This document shows positions 29,877 through 40,034 of a stretch of DNA of 64,000 nt, piece after piece (positions within the stretch are counted from its first letter, which is position 1; each line of letters begins with the position of its first letter). The stretch spans positions 87,001 to 151,000 of the forward strand of contig JAMPIV010013755.1 in NCBI GenBank assembly GCA_024509875.1, read 5' to 3'. A program made the translations under genes and the position numbers. Origin of the DNA: Oreohelix idahoensis (Eukaryota > Mollusca > Gastropoda > Stylommatophora > Oreohelicidae). The notes under the pieces are model-generated. The model was not told where the DNA came from and searched no databases. It worked only from the letters and a program-made list of their open reading frames with translations.

Positions 29877-29912
29877 TCACCTTTTTTTGCCAGAATGAAG
29901 AATTTTTTTTAA
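29877..29912 (-). promoter_or_regulatory. Possible +1 frameshift site between gag-pro and pol
   Basis: The gag-protease frame ends at TGA (29877-29879) just after a run of seven A (29882-29888). The pol frame is +1 relative to it and is open through this run and through an A8 run at 29903-29910. Skipping one A before GGT-GAT would carry ribosomes into pol. A homopolymer sequencing error would look the same. Confidence 0.45.
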
Positions 29913-32036
29913 AGAAGGATCATCTTCTTGCAGTTTTATAAAAGTGTCACGCGAAATCACCAAGTTATCATCTTGGCTATGCACTTCATTACCTTCAGTT
30001 GATGAAGTTTGAGGCATATTAAGAGCTTGTGCTCTTGTGACCACTGCATTGGCAGCTTGGATATTATGTTCTTCCCAAGCAGCTATCTGCTGCGGGGTGC
30101 ATTCCCTAACTCCGTGAATATGACCGATAATAAGATCAGCAATAGGATTCGGTAGAAGACACGCGTAGACATCTCCCGTAAAGAAGGGAGTAGCAATGTG
30201 AATGATAGCAGTTGGATACTTTTCCACAGTGCCACCAAATGTCACACATTTGACCACTTTTCCCGTGGCACAGGAATGATCTATGAGAGATTGCCTAACT
30301 TCGATAGTAGCACATCCGGAATCAAAAAGGACCAAGACTTGATTATTATTCACTAGCCCTTTATGTAAGAGATAAGATCCACTCCCGTCATGCGCAGCTG
30401 CGGCAGGAAGAGGATGACCACAACTCAAGGTAGTTACAGTAGTAGGTTCAAATAGTGTTGTGCATTGGGGGCATTGAGATGCTCTCCAAAAATCGAAAGC
30501 AGAACATACGATAGCACTAGAATTACCTTTATTATTGTTTGGCTCATTACTAGCTACTTGTGACTCTTGTTGAGCACTGTTAGCATGTCGACACGATTTA
30601 TTATCGTTGTGTCGCGCTCTACCACGACTACTATTCCTTTTATAGTTATTGTTATCTGACCTATTGTTATCATTGTTTTGGTTTAAATCACAGTTTTTAC
30701 AATCATGATTGTCATTTTCCCTTTGAGAATATTTACCATATTGATACTGTTGTCTCCTTGGATAGCTAGGATAGTTTCTATTATGACTACCTTTGTGAAA
30801 GTTTCTATAATTGTTTGCTCCATAATAACGAGGACTGTCAGATCTCCTCCAGTTCTTTGAAGAACTATTACCATATGGATCACCATGATCCTGTTCAAAG
30901 TTATGCCTACTTTTCTTATCAAAGTTGCGTTGACCACCTTGAAATTTATGATGAAAGTTAGGACCATATGATGTCGCAGAAGCTACCGGCAAACCTTCTT
31001 TAACTTTAGAATTGCTAATGGTTTGTTGTGGGTGCGCAGTGACATACTGGCAACAATATTGTTCCATGTCTTCTATGTCTTTAGGTTTACGTTCCTGTAT
31101 AAAGGCAAGGAAGGACTCATTGACTGATGACATTACTTTGTCCCTAAGTAATAAGTCTATAAGTGCTTCATATGTGTGTGGAGTCCCAGACAGCTCAATC
31201 CACCAATTGAAAGTAAGACGTATCTTTGTAATAAAGTCTGAGAACTCTACCCCAGTCTCTGGTAACATAGTCTTAAAACGAAGACAATAATCGTCTTCTT
31301 TAAGTTGATATCTTTTCAATAAAGCTGCTCTAACAACTTCATAGTTAGTCTTATCAGGTTCTTCTATTGCCATTATAATATTTAATGGTTCACCTGTAAG
31401 TATCTCTAACAGTTGTCCGACATATTGATCTTTATCTACTTTATGCGTTATGCATGTAAGTTGAAATCTATCAAGATAGAATGTTATGTCGTCCTTTGCA
31501 GCGTTGAAAGCAGGTAATTTGATTTTATAAGAATTCTCCTTCATCTTACCAGAAGTTGCCTGAGAACTACCCATGTTCATCACTTTTAATTTCTCCAACT
31601 CCAAAGCTAAGAGTTTCTCTTCATGTTCCATTTTCTGTTTCTCAGCTTCCATTTGCATTCGCATTTGCATTTTTTTTTCTTCAGCATCAGCTTGAAGTTT
31701 TCCCTCCTCAGACTCTCTTTGTTGCTGAGTTTTTTTCTCTTCAGCTTCCGCTAGAAGTTTTCTTTCCTCAAATTCTCTTTGTTGCTGAATTTTTTTCTCT
31801 TCAGCTTCCGCTTCTCTTTTTTGTTTTTCCATTTCCATCTGGAATTTCCTTTCATCTGCTTGCATCTGCAATCTTAAATTCTCAGCTTCTATTTTCTTTT
31901 GCTCATTTTCCATCTTCTGTCTTTTTTCTTCCGACTTTAATGCCTTGGCATATTGAACTGTCGCGAATTCTTCTAATTTCTCACCAGTTTTACCAAGGGA
32001 TTTCCCTTGCTCAATAAAGTACTCAAGTGTAGACAT
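29877..32036 (-). CDS. gag-pro: GMR1-A gag and aspartic protease (719 aa)
   Basis: Residues 1-45 are an N-terminal helix region; about 45-155 is a highly charged coiled coil of E/K/Q repeats; about 165-345 is the Gag core (with 'LPAFNAAKDDITFYLDRF' and 'LLKRYQL'); 370-480 is an Asn/Arg/Tyr-rich basic stretch with no classic CCHC knuckle. A C-x2-C-x13-C-G-H motif (Cys522, Cys525, Cys539, His541) comes directly before the protease, whose active site is Asp572-Ser-Gly with the second conserved block 'DLIIGHIHG'. Gag builds the particle and the protease matures it. The ATG at 32036 is followed by the conserved 'TLEYFIEQGKS', also seen in the gag at 34892 ('TLDYFVKQGKA'). Confidence 0.9.
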   Translation of the reverse strand: MSTLEYFIEQGKSLGKTGEKLEEFATVQYAKALKSEEKRQKMENEQKKIEAENLRLQMQADERKFQMEMEKQKREAEAEEKKIQQQREFEERKLLAEAEEKKTQQQRESEEGKLQADAEEKKMQMRMQMEAEKQKMEHEEKLLALELEKLKVMNMGSSQATSGKMKENSYKIKLPAFNAAKDDITFYLDRFQLTCITHKVDKDQYVGQLLEILTGEPLNIIMAIEEPDKTNYEVVRAALLKRYQLKEDDYCLRFKTMLPETGVEFSDFITKIRLTFNWWIELSGTPHTYEALIDLLLRDKVMSSVNESFLAFIQERKPKDIEDMEQYCCQYVTAHPQQTISNSKVKEGLPVASATSYGPNFHHKFQGGQRNFDKKSRHNFEQDHGDPYGNSSSKNWRRSDSPRYYGANNYRNFHKGSHNRNYPSYPRRQQYQYGKYSQRENDNHDCKNCDLNQNNDNNRSDNNNYKRNSSRGRARHNDNKSCRHANSAQQESQVASNEPNNNKGNSSAIVCSAFDFWRASQCPQCTTLFEPTTVTTLSCGHPLPAAAAHDGSGSYLLHKGLVNNNQVLVLFDSGCATIEVRQSLIDHSCATGKVVKCVTFGGTVEKYPTAIIHIATPFFTGDVYACLLPNPIADLIIGHIHGVRECTPQQIAAWEEHNIQAANAVVTRAQALNMPQTSSTEGNEVHSQDDNLVISRDTFIKLQEDDPSLKKILHSGKKR

Positions 32037-33168
32037 TATGTCTAATAAAATGCTATCAGTACCTGTGGAAAAATAACTCCTTTTATCCCAATCACAGTGG
32101 GAACAAGTCTTTTAATAAAGAACTTGAATATGTACCTCACTTTATCCCAATCTCTGTGGGTAACAAGTGTTTGCCTAAGAACTTGTATAAACACCTTTAT
32201 AATAATACCACCATCAATCAATTTATATCCTAAGTGCACTAAATATGACTAAATATATATATATATAAACAGTGTATGACAACAATGAATAACGTAAACA
32301 AAGAACAAGTGTCAAGGACGATACGATAACATTTGCAGAAATCATATAAATTATAAAGTGAAACTAAAGAAAATATCACAAAGCATGTGATGACAACTGC
32401 AAAAAATATAACAAAACAAATGATTCAACAGTGTATAAACATAAAGGTTGTATAAACCTAAACGAAATAAAGAGGAGGCGGACAGATACAAACAAATCAA
32501 ATCAAAACTAAAGAACAGAAAAATATAACAAAAACAACGAAAAATACACTTCGTCACAGCTAAACGAAAATAGCAACCAATGTCGCTAGCAAATTCCACT
32601 AAGGGAAATTTGCAAAGTCCCTAAAGAATGCTGTTATAGGCCCTCTGGAACGTGGGATATCCTATATCAGACACCACCCAACCGGAAACCCGCTGAAATA
32701 TAAACATAGAAATAACATGTAACAACATGTAATATATAAACAAAGATTGTGTAAAGAGGAAGGTTCAATTACACAATACAATGGCACAGTTCACAACAAT
32801 AAATATGCCACTTAACTTATGATGCAATCCTATCGTCAACAAGATCAATGAAGAAGCACAGTGTTCAGCATTCTAAGGAACCAGAAGATCCAACGCTGAA
32901 AGGTACTTCTGAGTAAACTTGCTTCTCGAAGACAACAACAATGCTTCAACCGGAACTTGGTCTTCACAACAACGGCGACAATAAGGGTATCGGAACTTGA
33001 CCTTCTAAACTGCAGCAGTAACGATAAATCGGAACTTGACCTTCTGACTACATGGGCTCAGGATACGTTGAACTGTCAACAATCTACCGGGCAGCGCCAG
33101 GTACCTTCAGTTATCACAAAGTTGACAACAGAATGCCAATAGCCCCATCAAGCTGGTTCCACCATAAA
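32037..33168 (-). other. GMR1-A leader with candidate primer-binding site
   Basis: About 1.1 kb between the 5' LTR and gag. Four bases inside the LTR edge the minus strand reads TGGTGGAACCAGC, a TGG-starting candidate primer-binding site whose tRNA I could not assign. The leader holds a roughly 60-bp tandem pair near 32075-32190 ('ttatcccaat' units) and three 'cggaacttg' units at 32949-33050. Confidence 0.55.
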
Positions 33169-33644
33169 TGTTAAAGACCACACAGGTCACCATGAATGTT
33201 AAAGGGTCAGTTCCATAAGTGTTACATCGCTGTGTAGGTGTGAGTAGGAGGGTCAGGTCAACCCAGGCAGTACAGTACATGTGAATATAGGTCACCAGGC
33301 GTTGAGGCACTGACAGGGTGAAATGAAGACTCTCTCAAGGTACATACTCTCAGATGTGTAGTAATGATTGTAGCAATGTGTGGTTGACAGGATGTGTGGG
33401 TGAGTAGACCTCATGATGAGGTGTAGTACGCAAATGTGTATAGGCTCTGGACATTGGCCCCACTCAACCACATGTAAAAGTCAGAGAAGGTGGATAACAG
33501 CAGCTGACTTTTACAATGCTTTAATGCAGTATGATACAAGAGACACCGACATCAGGACATAGTCATTGACAATACTCAGGAACATTGTAGACATGACGAT
33601 AGTACAATACAATTAGCATCAGCAGTTCATCAATCAGTAAGCTG

Positions 33645-33689
<45 letters not shown>

Positions 33690-33727
33690 TATATATATAT
33701 ATTAATATATATATATATAATATATAT

Positions 33728-33759
<32 letters not shown>

Positions 33760-34768
33760 CGATTGCTGACTTCAATCTAACTCCCTTCCTAAAGCCACAG
33801 CTAAATACCCCGCATTACCAGTGGGTATAGATATATGAGTTTAAACAACTCTCTTCTGACACAAGTACATCAGTTACATTGCCTAGAATGCAGCAGGCCG
33901 CAAAGTATGGCAGGCCTCTAGGTCCAATGGCCTCTGTGGTATTCCTTAGCAAACAAGGTGGGTCAGACCCTGTCCAATATGATACCGCTGAAATAGCGGG
34001 ATGCATCAAATGTAAGGCTCTCTTAACATACACAGGCCCTAAGCAAATAATGTCAGCATAGTTCAAGAGCTCAACTCTTGTATACTTGATGGACTCTTTC
34101 CCGCCCAGGAAAAAGTCGCTGAGCTGGTAAATAAATGTGATACGTGATTCTGATAGTAAAGGAAAATGAATTGAAGGCTAATTTACCTTGACAGTACCTC
34201 AGAATAACACTAATAAACACACTCGTCTCCTAGACGCATAGAAATATATCATGGGGAAAACATCTTCAGACTTCTAAGTTCACCCACAGAGGGCTTTCGT
34301 TCCCCAGGCTTGAAGCCATAACAAAGACGTCAAAAACACGTCTTGACACTCTGAAAATTCACAGCTCGACTCCCAGATCGGAAGTCTTTCTTAACAGCCA
34401 CAAAAGCTTACGCATGCGTCGTTAAGACGCCAAATCCCCTGAGCTAAAACTCAGGTGGGCGATGTTGAACACATACCAGGAAAAGACAGACCATTCAAGC
34501 CTTATATGGTCATGAATTAAGACATCAGCTCTAGTTGCAAACATTCCTAGAAAGGCTGACCATTCGAGCCATATATGGATATGCAACCAGACAACGGTTC
34601 TAATATTAGACCGGTAGGTTAAAACCAGTGGGCAAACAACCACTGTTAAATTCAACCCCCAGTAAATCATGAGTAATACCCCTTTGACCAGGACTCAAAA
34701 AATAATGTTTCCAAACTAAACAGGTACATTTTAAAAGATTATACACACAGCGAAAACTGCCCGCAACA
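33169..34768 (-). repeat. GMR1-A 5' LTR (1600 bp)
   Basis: Partner of 24670-26285. It has a long (AT)n tract at 33648-33760 in place of the short one in the other LTR. It keeps the empty site for the 97-bp insertion. The CArG pair is at 34500-34578. Confidence 0.92.
33648..33760. repeat. (AT)n microsatellite inside the LTR
   Basis: About 110 bp of alternating AT with a few interruptions; the sister LTR has only about 16 bp, showing fast expansion after integration. Confidence 0.9.
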
Positions 34769-34891
34769 GTTACATGATTTGCTTTGTTATTATTGCTCAT
34801 TAGTATTGCTACCTTCTTTGCTTTAATCATATTGTAAAGCAACAAGCCATTGTTTGACATACTGACTAAGTAAGTCACATTATTAATTAAC

Positions 34892-36365
34892 ATGGCTACT
34901 TTAGATTACTTTGTCAAACAAGGCAAAGCATTTGGATTAGAAGGTGAATCTGTAAAAGACTTTGCCATGACTGAGTTTGCCACAGCAAAACAGGATGAGT
35001 TGGAGGAAAAGAAGAGAGTTGATGAGTTGGAGGAATGGAGGAGGTTACATGAGTTAGATGAAAAGAGGCGTATTGAGGAAAGCAATATGGAGAAGACAAT
35101 AAAATTAGCCCATGAGGAAAAGATGATGCTTCTTCATCTTGAAGAATTAAAACTAACAAATCAGAGTAAACAAAATGATGATTCAGAGGTTCATGGTTCC
35201 TCCAACAGGCAAAATACTGGGTCTATTAAATTTCGTCTACCCATTTTTAAGCCTAATTTTGATGATATTTCGTGCTTCGTAAGCCACTTTGAAAGTGAAT
35301 GTGAAGCACATAAACTGGACAAATCCCAGTGGTATGCCAGACTAATGGAGTTCTTGAATATTGAACCATTGACTGCTCTCTATACAATGAACGAGGCAAA
35401 CAAAAATAATTATGAAGTTACTAGGGCTCTATTACTGAAACGTTACAAGCTAGATGCAGAGAGTTATTGTATGCATTTCAAAACTATGACCCCGGAGACT
35501 GGGAAGGACTTCTCAGAGTTCATTTCAGCTTTTCGCTTGATTTTCAACAAATGGATCCAACTGTCAGGTATTGACAAAACCTATGATGGCCTCATGGATT
35601 TTTTATTGAGGGATAAAGTTTTATCCTCTGTGAGTAAACCATTTTGGTCATTCTTACGTGAGCAAAAATCATCTAGCCTGTCTTCATTGGAGGAAATTGA
35701 GACAGTTTTGCACTGCACATCCATGTACTTGTGTCAGTAATAATGTAATTAAGGAGGCTTTACCTGTTGCTTTGGCCACAACCTGGAACAACACAAATTT
35801 TAGGCAGAGATCTTATAGTCTTGACAGGAATTTTGTACCATGGAGGTACAATAACACAGATTCTAAGAGAGGTAGACAACATTACAGAAACCAGTCACCT
35901 CAGAATAGAGGCACTTACCAACCACAAAAAAACTCAGGTTGGAGAAGACAGGACAATTTTCTTCCATTAAACAAGAATTGGAATAACTATGGATCGAACA
36001 ATCAGAATTCTTCATCTAGGCATATATCACAAAACTACAGGAATCAAAGTAGTTCTTTTAATCGCCAGGGGCATCGATCACGCCCTCGTGATGTTGCTCA
36101 TTCTAATTACCATGCCAATTCAGCACATACTGCTGTTGTACCCATAAATGATCAGGACAATACTGTTATTAATCAATCCGCTTCATGTTGTACCTTTGAT
36201 TTTGACGTTGCTTCACATTGTCCAGATTGTCTAACTCTTTTTCAGCCCAATACTACTTCATTGTTAAGGTGTGGTCACCCATTGCCAGCATTTATGGCAT
36301 TGTCTGCCCATGATGGCACAGTCACACTTCAACTTCACATAGGGCTGTTGAACACGAATTGTTAA
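34892..36365 (+). pseudogene. GMR1-type gag with start of the protease region ('GMR1-C'), frameshifted and truncated
   Basis: Encodes an N-terminal 'MATLDYFVKQGKA' region, a short E/K/R coiled coil, a Gag core ('LLKRYKLDAES'), an Asn/Arg-rich basic region and the C-x2-C-x13-C-G-H motif ('CPDC' ... 'CGHPLP'), so it is a relative of the GMR1-A gag. One frameshift near 35700 separates 34892-35740 from 35658-36365. It stops at 36363 where the protease active site would come next, right where the LTR-like TGTTAAGG begins. Integrase, RT and RNase H are gone. Its natural leader is the T-rich stretch at 24378-24669, now 10 kb away. Confidence 0.85.
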
Positions 36366-37094
36366 GGAATAAAAATATGGTATATTGCCTGACGCAGGCA
36401 TATAAACATTGTTATTTGAGGAGACATGTCTTTTTGTGGTAACGCATGTTTTTGCACGATTTTTAACTTGTATTTAACACTGCATATTTAATGTCACCCG
36501 GTTGTCAATGACGTAATGCGGTCGCACTAATTTATGCTAACGGCTAATCTTCTGCGCCTTTCATATTTTTCATTTGTCAGAACAAGGAGCATTTTTATGA
36601 GCTCCAGGAGTTGTGGAGGAATTGAGTATTTTATGTAGCATTATAATATTTCTGAAGTCCGCCACTTGTTTCCAACGATCGTTAAGATGGTCCTGGACTT
36701 ATGAAGAAGTTCCGCACCTTATAGAGAAGTATTTTCATACGAGAAAACATAAATTCACATTCTTGGGTTTGCCTTACTTGGGTGTCCGTGGCTGACACGC
36801 ACCTACTAGTACAATGGCCAGAACTGAAGACGAATGTACATATGATTTTTTCTACGTGCATGCCTATTGATCTATGGACTGACCACGTATTTTATTGAGG
36901 AAACAGATGTTGAAGACCCTCATTGCTGTATTTAAGAAGAACCAAAATAAATATTATGCTACGTTTTATCGTGGACTCATTTCCAGATGACTTATGTTCT
37001 TCTGCCAGTTTTTAATGTCCTGTGGTGACAAGCCCTTATGCATTCGTGAAATCAGTATGATGCACTTCAATTAATAGAGATGCAACTACTAAAC
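36360..37094 (+). repeat. LTR-like 3' end of GMR1-C
   Basis: Begins TGTTAAGGAATAAAA immediately at the truncated protease, with TGTTA as in the other GMR1 LTRs, and contains an AATAAA at about 36948. No second LTR copy is visible at the left side, so the call rests on position and the TGTTA start. End near 'gatgcaactactaaaca'. Confidence 0.4.
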
Positions 37095-37132
37095 AAACCA
37101 AACAACCAATCTACATATAATAAATCTGCTAC

Positions 37133-37300
37133 ACAAAGCAGTTCTTGTTTGGAATTCTTAGGATAAAAGAAACAGAGGGAACTGAAACAACACACTCTGA
37201 AATAAACTGGAGACTTAAAAGAGGTAAGGAAGGCATAGAAAAATCTTCAACAGATGGAACAGGATAGGAGGGCTTGACATGAAATTGTTGAAATCCTATG
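37133..37300 (+). mobile_element. RTE2 fragment, right part
   Basis: Continuation of 24235-24377 after the composite insertion; similar to the RTE2 region coding 'LFWNLQGKRGRG' and beyond, strongly decayed. Confidence 0.6.
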
Positions 37301-37308
37301 CTCTAAAA

Positions 37309-37700
37309 CAGGGGTCAGTAACCGGTCAATCTTGATCTATTGGTAGATCTCAGGGGATCACTTGGTTGATCTCTCTGTGATGGAGGGGAAAAAGGATTTT
37401 AAACTTAGGTAAATTTCAGACAAGTCATCTTCCACCGTCACTTAAAAATGCGGTATTCCTAGGCTTCAAAGTTATGTGCACTGCATTCCCAGTGAAAACC
37501 CGCAAGTTAGCTTACCTTTTATTCATGAACTGCATAAAATAGAAAGCAATCTCTTCTTTAACTCTTTGACTCCACAATTATTTTCCACCCTGTGCCGTAA
37601 TTTTAATTCGTGATAGACTAAAAAAACGCTGAGAGAGATATTTTGGCACGGGTGTCAAATCTGACCAACGCTCTGAGCGTTGTTCAGGAGTCAGAGTTAT
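37309..37700. mobile_element. Probable hAT terminus
   Basis: CAGGGGTCAGTAACCGGTCA at 37309 followed by 'gatctattggtagatct' is the style of hAT-Charlie ends. The opposite end was not found in the window, and the downstream sequence has only weak coding character on the minus strand. Confidence 0.4.
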
Positions 37701-38109
37701 AGTGAATTAAAGTTAAAATTTGGTAACATATTATTTCAAGGTTATCCAAGTCTGTATACATTTTGAAAAAAAAAAAACTTTAGTTTTTCACCACTCTGTC
37801 GCAGGGACTGCAATAAGCAGACTGTGGAGAAAGATAACAGTTACATATACCCAGCAACTTATTCCAAATTCCAGATGCTCTGAAACCTGGAAACAGACGT
37901 GATTTCATCGAAGCAGATCAGAGTGCTGTATTTATAAAGTAGATTATCAAATCTCCTGTCTTGCATATGACTGATCTTAAGAGAGTTGCAATGTAATGAT
38001 GAAGATCAACACAGCTAGCTCATCAGCCTTTTTGCCAGCTAGTCAACTGTGTGCTTTACTTCTATACATTTTAAAGATTTTTATATTAGCATGCTGAAAA
38101 AACAATTCT

Positions 38110-39160
38110 CAGTTTCTGTTGCTTGTAGTTTCTCTTCTATTTCCATTTCTCGTTTTTTTTCCCGCAATTCAATTCAATGCTGTTCCTCTACATCTTTAGT
38201 CTGGATGATCTCTTCATTTTGTATAGTCAAGTTAAAATTAAGAGGGACAGACAGTGGTATCAAAATACAAAGACAAAAGGCAAGAGGAGCTTATGACCTA
38301 TCTCATTTTCATCCATGCACTGATGCATGAAAGGGTCAGGCTTTGAGCTGACAATATGCGTTCCATTGTTTGGTAGGGGTGGGCTTCTCTCTAAAATTTC
38401 ACTTTGCATTCGGATTTCACAGAAGAAACTTTGTCCACCTGGCGCGTGTGAAATATGTTCGCAGGGTGCCATGTTCGCTTCTCTCTCACAAAGAAGGGGT
38501 GGGTGGTTTGGTGCTGAGTTAAAGCCAGTGATATGGCAAGTTTCTGCCGGTTTATACTTTTTCAACATTCCAGTGGATAAAGTCACAGGTAAAGGGGTTT
38601 CCTCCTTAACCTGGTCTATGACTCTAATTAAAGAGCGAATTGTGCTTCAATGAGTCACATGTTTTATCTGACCTATGGGTGGGTCCGCATGTACCATCAA
38701 AGGCTGTTTCGGTTCTCATAGAACCATATACCTTCCCTTGTCGTTCACTCAGTGTCAACCAAGAGAGGTTCCTCTGGGCTACTATTAAGCTCTCTGTCCT
38801 TTTGTTGCCCAGGTGATTTTGTTTGCCAACAAGTCATCAATTGTGGGATGGGGCCGTTAATGCAATTTTCTGTCTGCTGAGACGTTTCCTTACAGTCGCC
38901 ATTCCTCTGGTTTTTCCTTTCTTGAAGTGCTTTTGTTGTGGTAATAAAGTTGGTCTTTGTGTGCTTTCTGAGATGAAGTTATGAAAGTTAAGGCCTGTTG
39001 TTGCTCATTAGAGATGTGTGGGGTGTCTCGGAAATTCCTTTTCTGAAGTTTTCCTGACGAGAGTGTACTTTTCCTCATACTACCAGCATTTATGTGCGTA
39101 GGTTCCTTCACAAAGGGGTCATGACTTGTCGAGTTCAATGTCTGCCTCTCTTTACCTAAA
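38110..39160 (-). pseudogene. Unidentified decayed coding sequence
   Basis: Three minus-strand stretches have protein-like composition. 38890-39138 encodes 82 residues rich in Ser/Lys/Gln; 38266-38645 encodes a Pro- and Cys-rich run ('TCHITGFNSAPNHPP', 'CEREANMAPCEHISHAPGG'); about 38110-38215 encodes a charged coil ('REKKREMEIEEKLQ'). They are in different frames with stops between. I do not recognise the protein. It could be exons of a host gene or an old mobile-element ORF. A short RTE2-like piece at 38243-38298 overlaps the edge. Confidence 0.35.
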
Positions 39161-39165
39161 AGTTT

Positions 39166-39829
39166 ACTAATATGAGGTTAAGCCTGGAGGCATATCTGGA
39201 GTCATCCTTATATGACCACCAGCTATACACAGTGCTACAATATACGTTTGTGGAAGTGAACTTATGTCTATGAGACTAATTATATCCTCATTGACTCTTG
39301 ACATCATCTATACACTTCCCGGGATGCCCCCTGTGGTAACACTTGTTGAGAATCCAGCATTGCACAGTAAGCTTGGAGAAGTCATTTGAGCCCCAGGCGT
39401 AATTCTTTGGCTTTGACTTGGTTGACTGCATGCAGGAGGATCTCACTGTGGACCCAGTGATAGGCAGGGGAAGCTGAGAAGTGGCTCTGTGCAGGACATT
39501 ACATATCCTTGGGAGAGCCCAGAACCAGAGTGCAGTATTTTAGGTCTGCATAGTTTGAGAGCCCCTCCTTTGATGGCATGGAATGCACAGTATGTCACGC
39601 ACTTCTAGCATCGGACCAGATGTGACGATCCTTTAAATGCAACCCAAGCTGGAAAAACTGGGGCTCATTACTTCAACTCAATACATTTCAGAATGGCAGA
39701 AAAGCCACAGTAAAAGCCTAGATCTACTGTGTAGAGAATACAAAGGAGTCTTCAATTTGGGATTGGTTGCTAAAGAGCGAGAAGCTCAGCAGTCCTAGTT
39801 AAACAACAACAACAACTAATATGAGGTTA
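39166..39829 (+). mobile_element. Retroelement with (AAC)n tail and 15-bp TSD
   Basis: ACTAATATGAGGTTA at 39166-39180 and 39815-39829 is perfect. The 634-bp insert ends in TAAACAACAACAACAA. No clear ORF. The long duplication and simple tail show it was copied in by LINE-type machinery. The target is a dispersed repeat related to 57310-57520. Confidence 0.85.
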
Positions 39830-40010
39830 TGCACAGAGCTAGCACATCATCATGTACAACAAATTGTGACAGAAACCACTACTGCTGGAGCATGTGATTG
39901 CTTGATGCAGGCTTCCTGTAAGCGGACCAGCTACAGTCGTGGCTCCATTCTCCATAAGGAGCACAAAAGAACATGATGATGATGATGTCTGTTTAAACTC
40001 TATGCTCCTT
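39830..40010 (+). repeat. Dispersed repeat related to 57310-57520
   Basis: Both copies share 'ctaatatgaggtt', 'acatcatcatgta', 'atgcaggcttcctg', 'gtggctccat' and 'tccataaggagcacaaa', then drift apart. The family also seems to be the source of the 73-bp satellite. Confidence 0.65.
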
Positions 40011-40034
40011 AGGATTCTAGCAGTTAATGAATGA

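Larger units (their letters stand above)
24665..34773 (-). mobile_element. Complete GMR1-like Ty3/gypsy LTR retrotransposon ('GMR1-A'), TSD GTTAC
   Basis: Perfect 5-bp duplication GTTAC at 24665-24669 and 34769-34773 encloses 10,099 bp with two approximately 1.6-kb LTRs, a leader, gag-protease, and a pol carrying integrase upstream of RT/RNase H. That integrase-first order is copia-like, while the RT and integrase sequences are gypsy-like; it is the published hallmark of GMR1 elements. It inserted into the leader of the older plus-strand gag insert, just 5' of that gag. LTRs are close to identical outside an AT tract and one LINE tail insertion, so the element is young. Confidence 0.92.
24363..37147. 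mobile_element. Composite insertion in RTE2, bounded by a ~15-bp direct repeat
   Basis: ACAAGGCAGTTCTTG at 24363-24377 and ACAAAGCAGTTCTTG at 37133-37147 (14 of 15) bound everything between. Setting aside the nested GMR1-A element, the insert is about 2.65 kb: a T-rich leader (24378-24669), a GMR1-type gag with the start of the protease region (34892-36365) and an LTR-like end (36360-37094). The long target duplication is unusual for an LTR element, which gave 5 bp in the two other cases here. Confidence 0.6.

Noticed and set aside
33563..33775. 70-codon frame of alternating Ile and Tyr on the minus strand
   Set aside because: It is the translation of the AT microsatellite in the LTR, not a gene.
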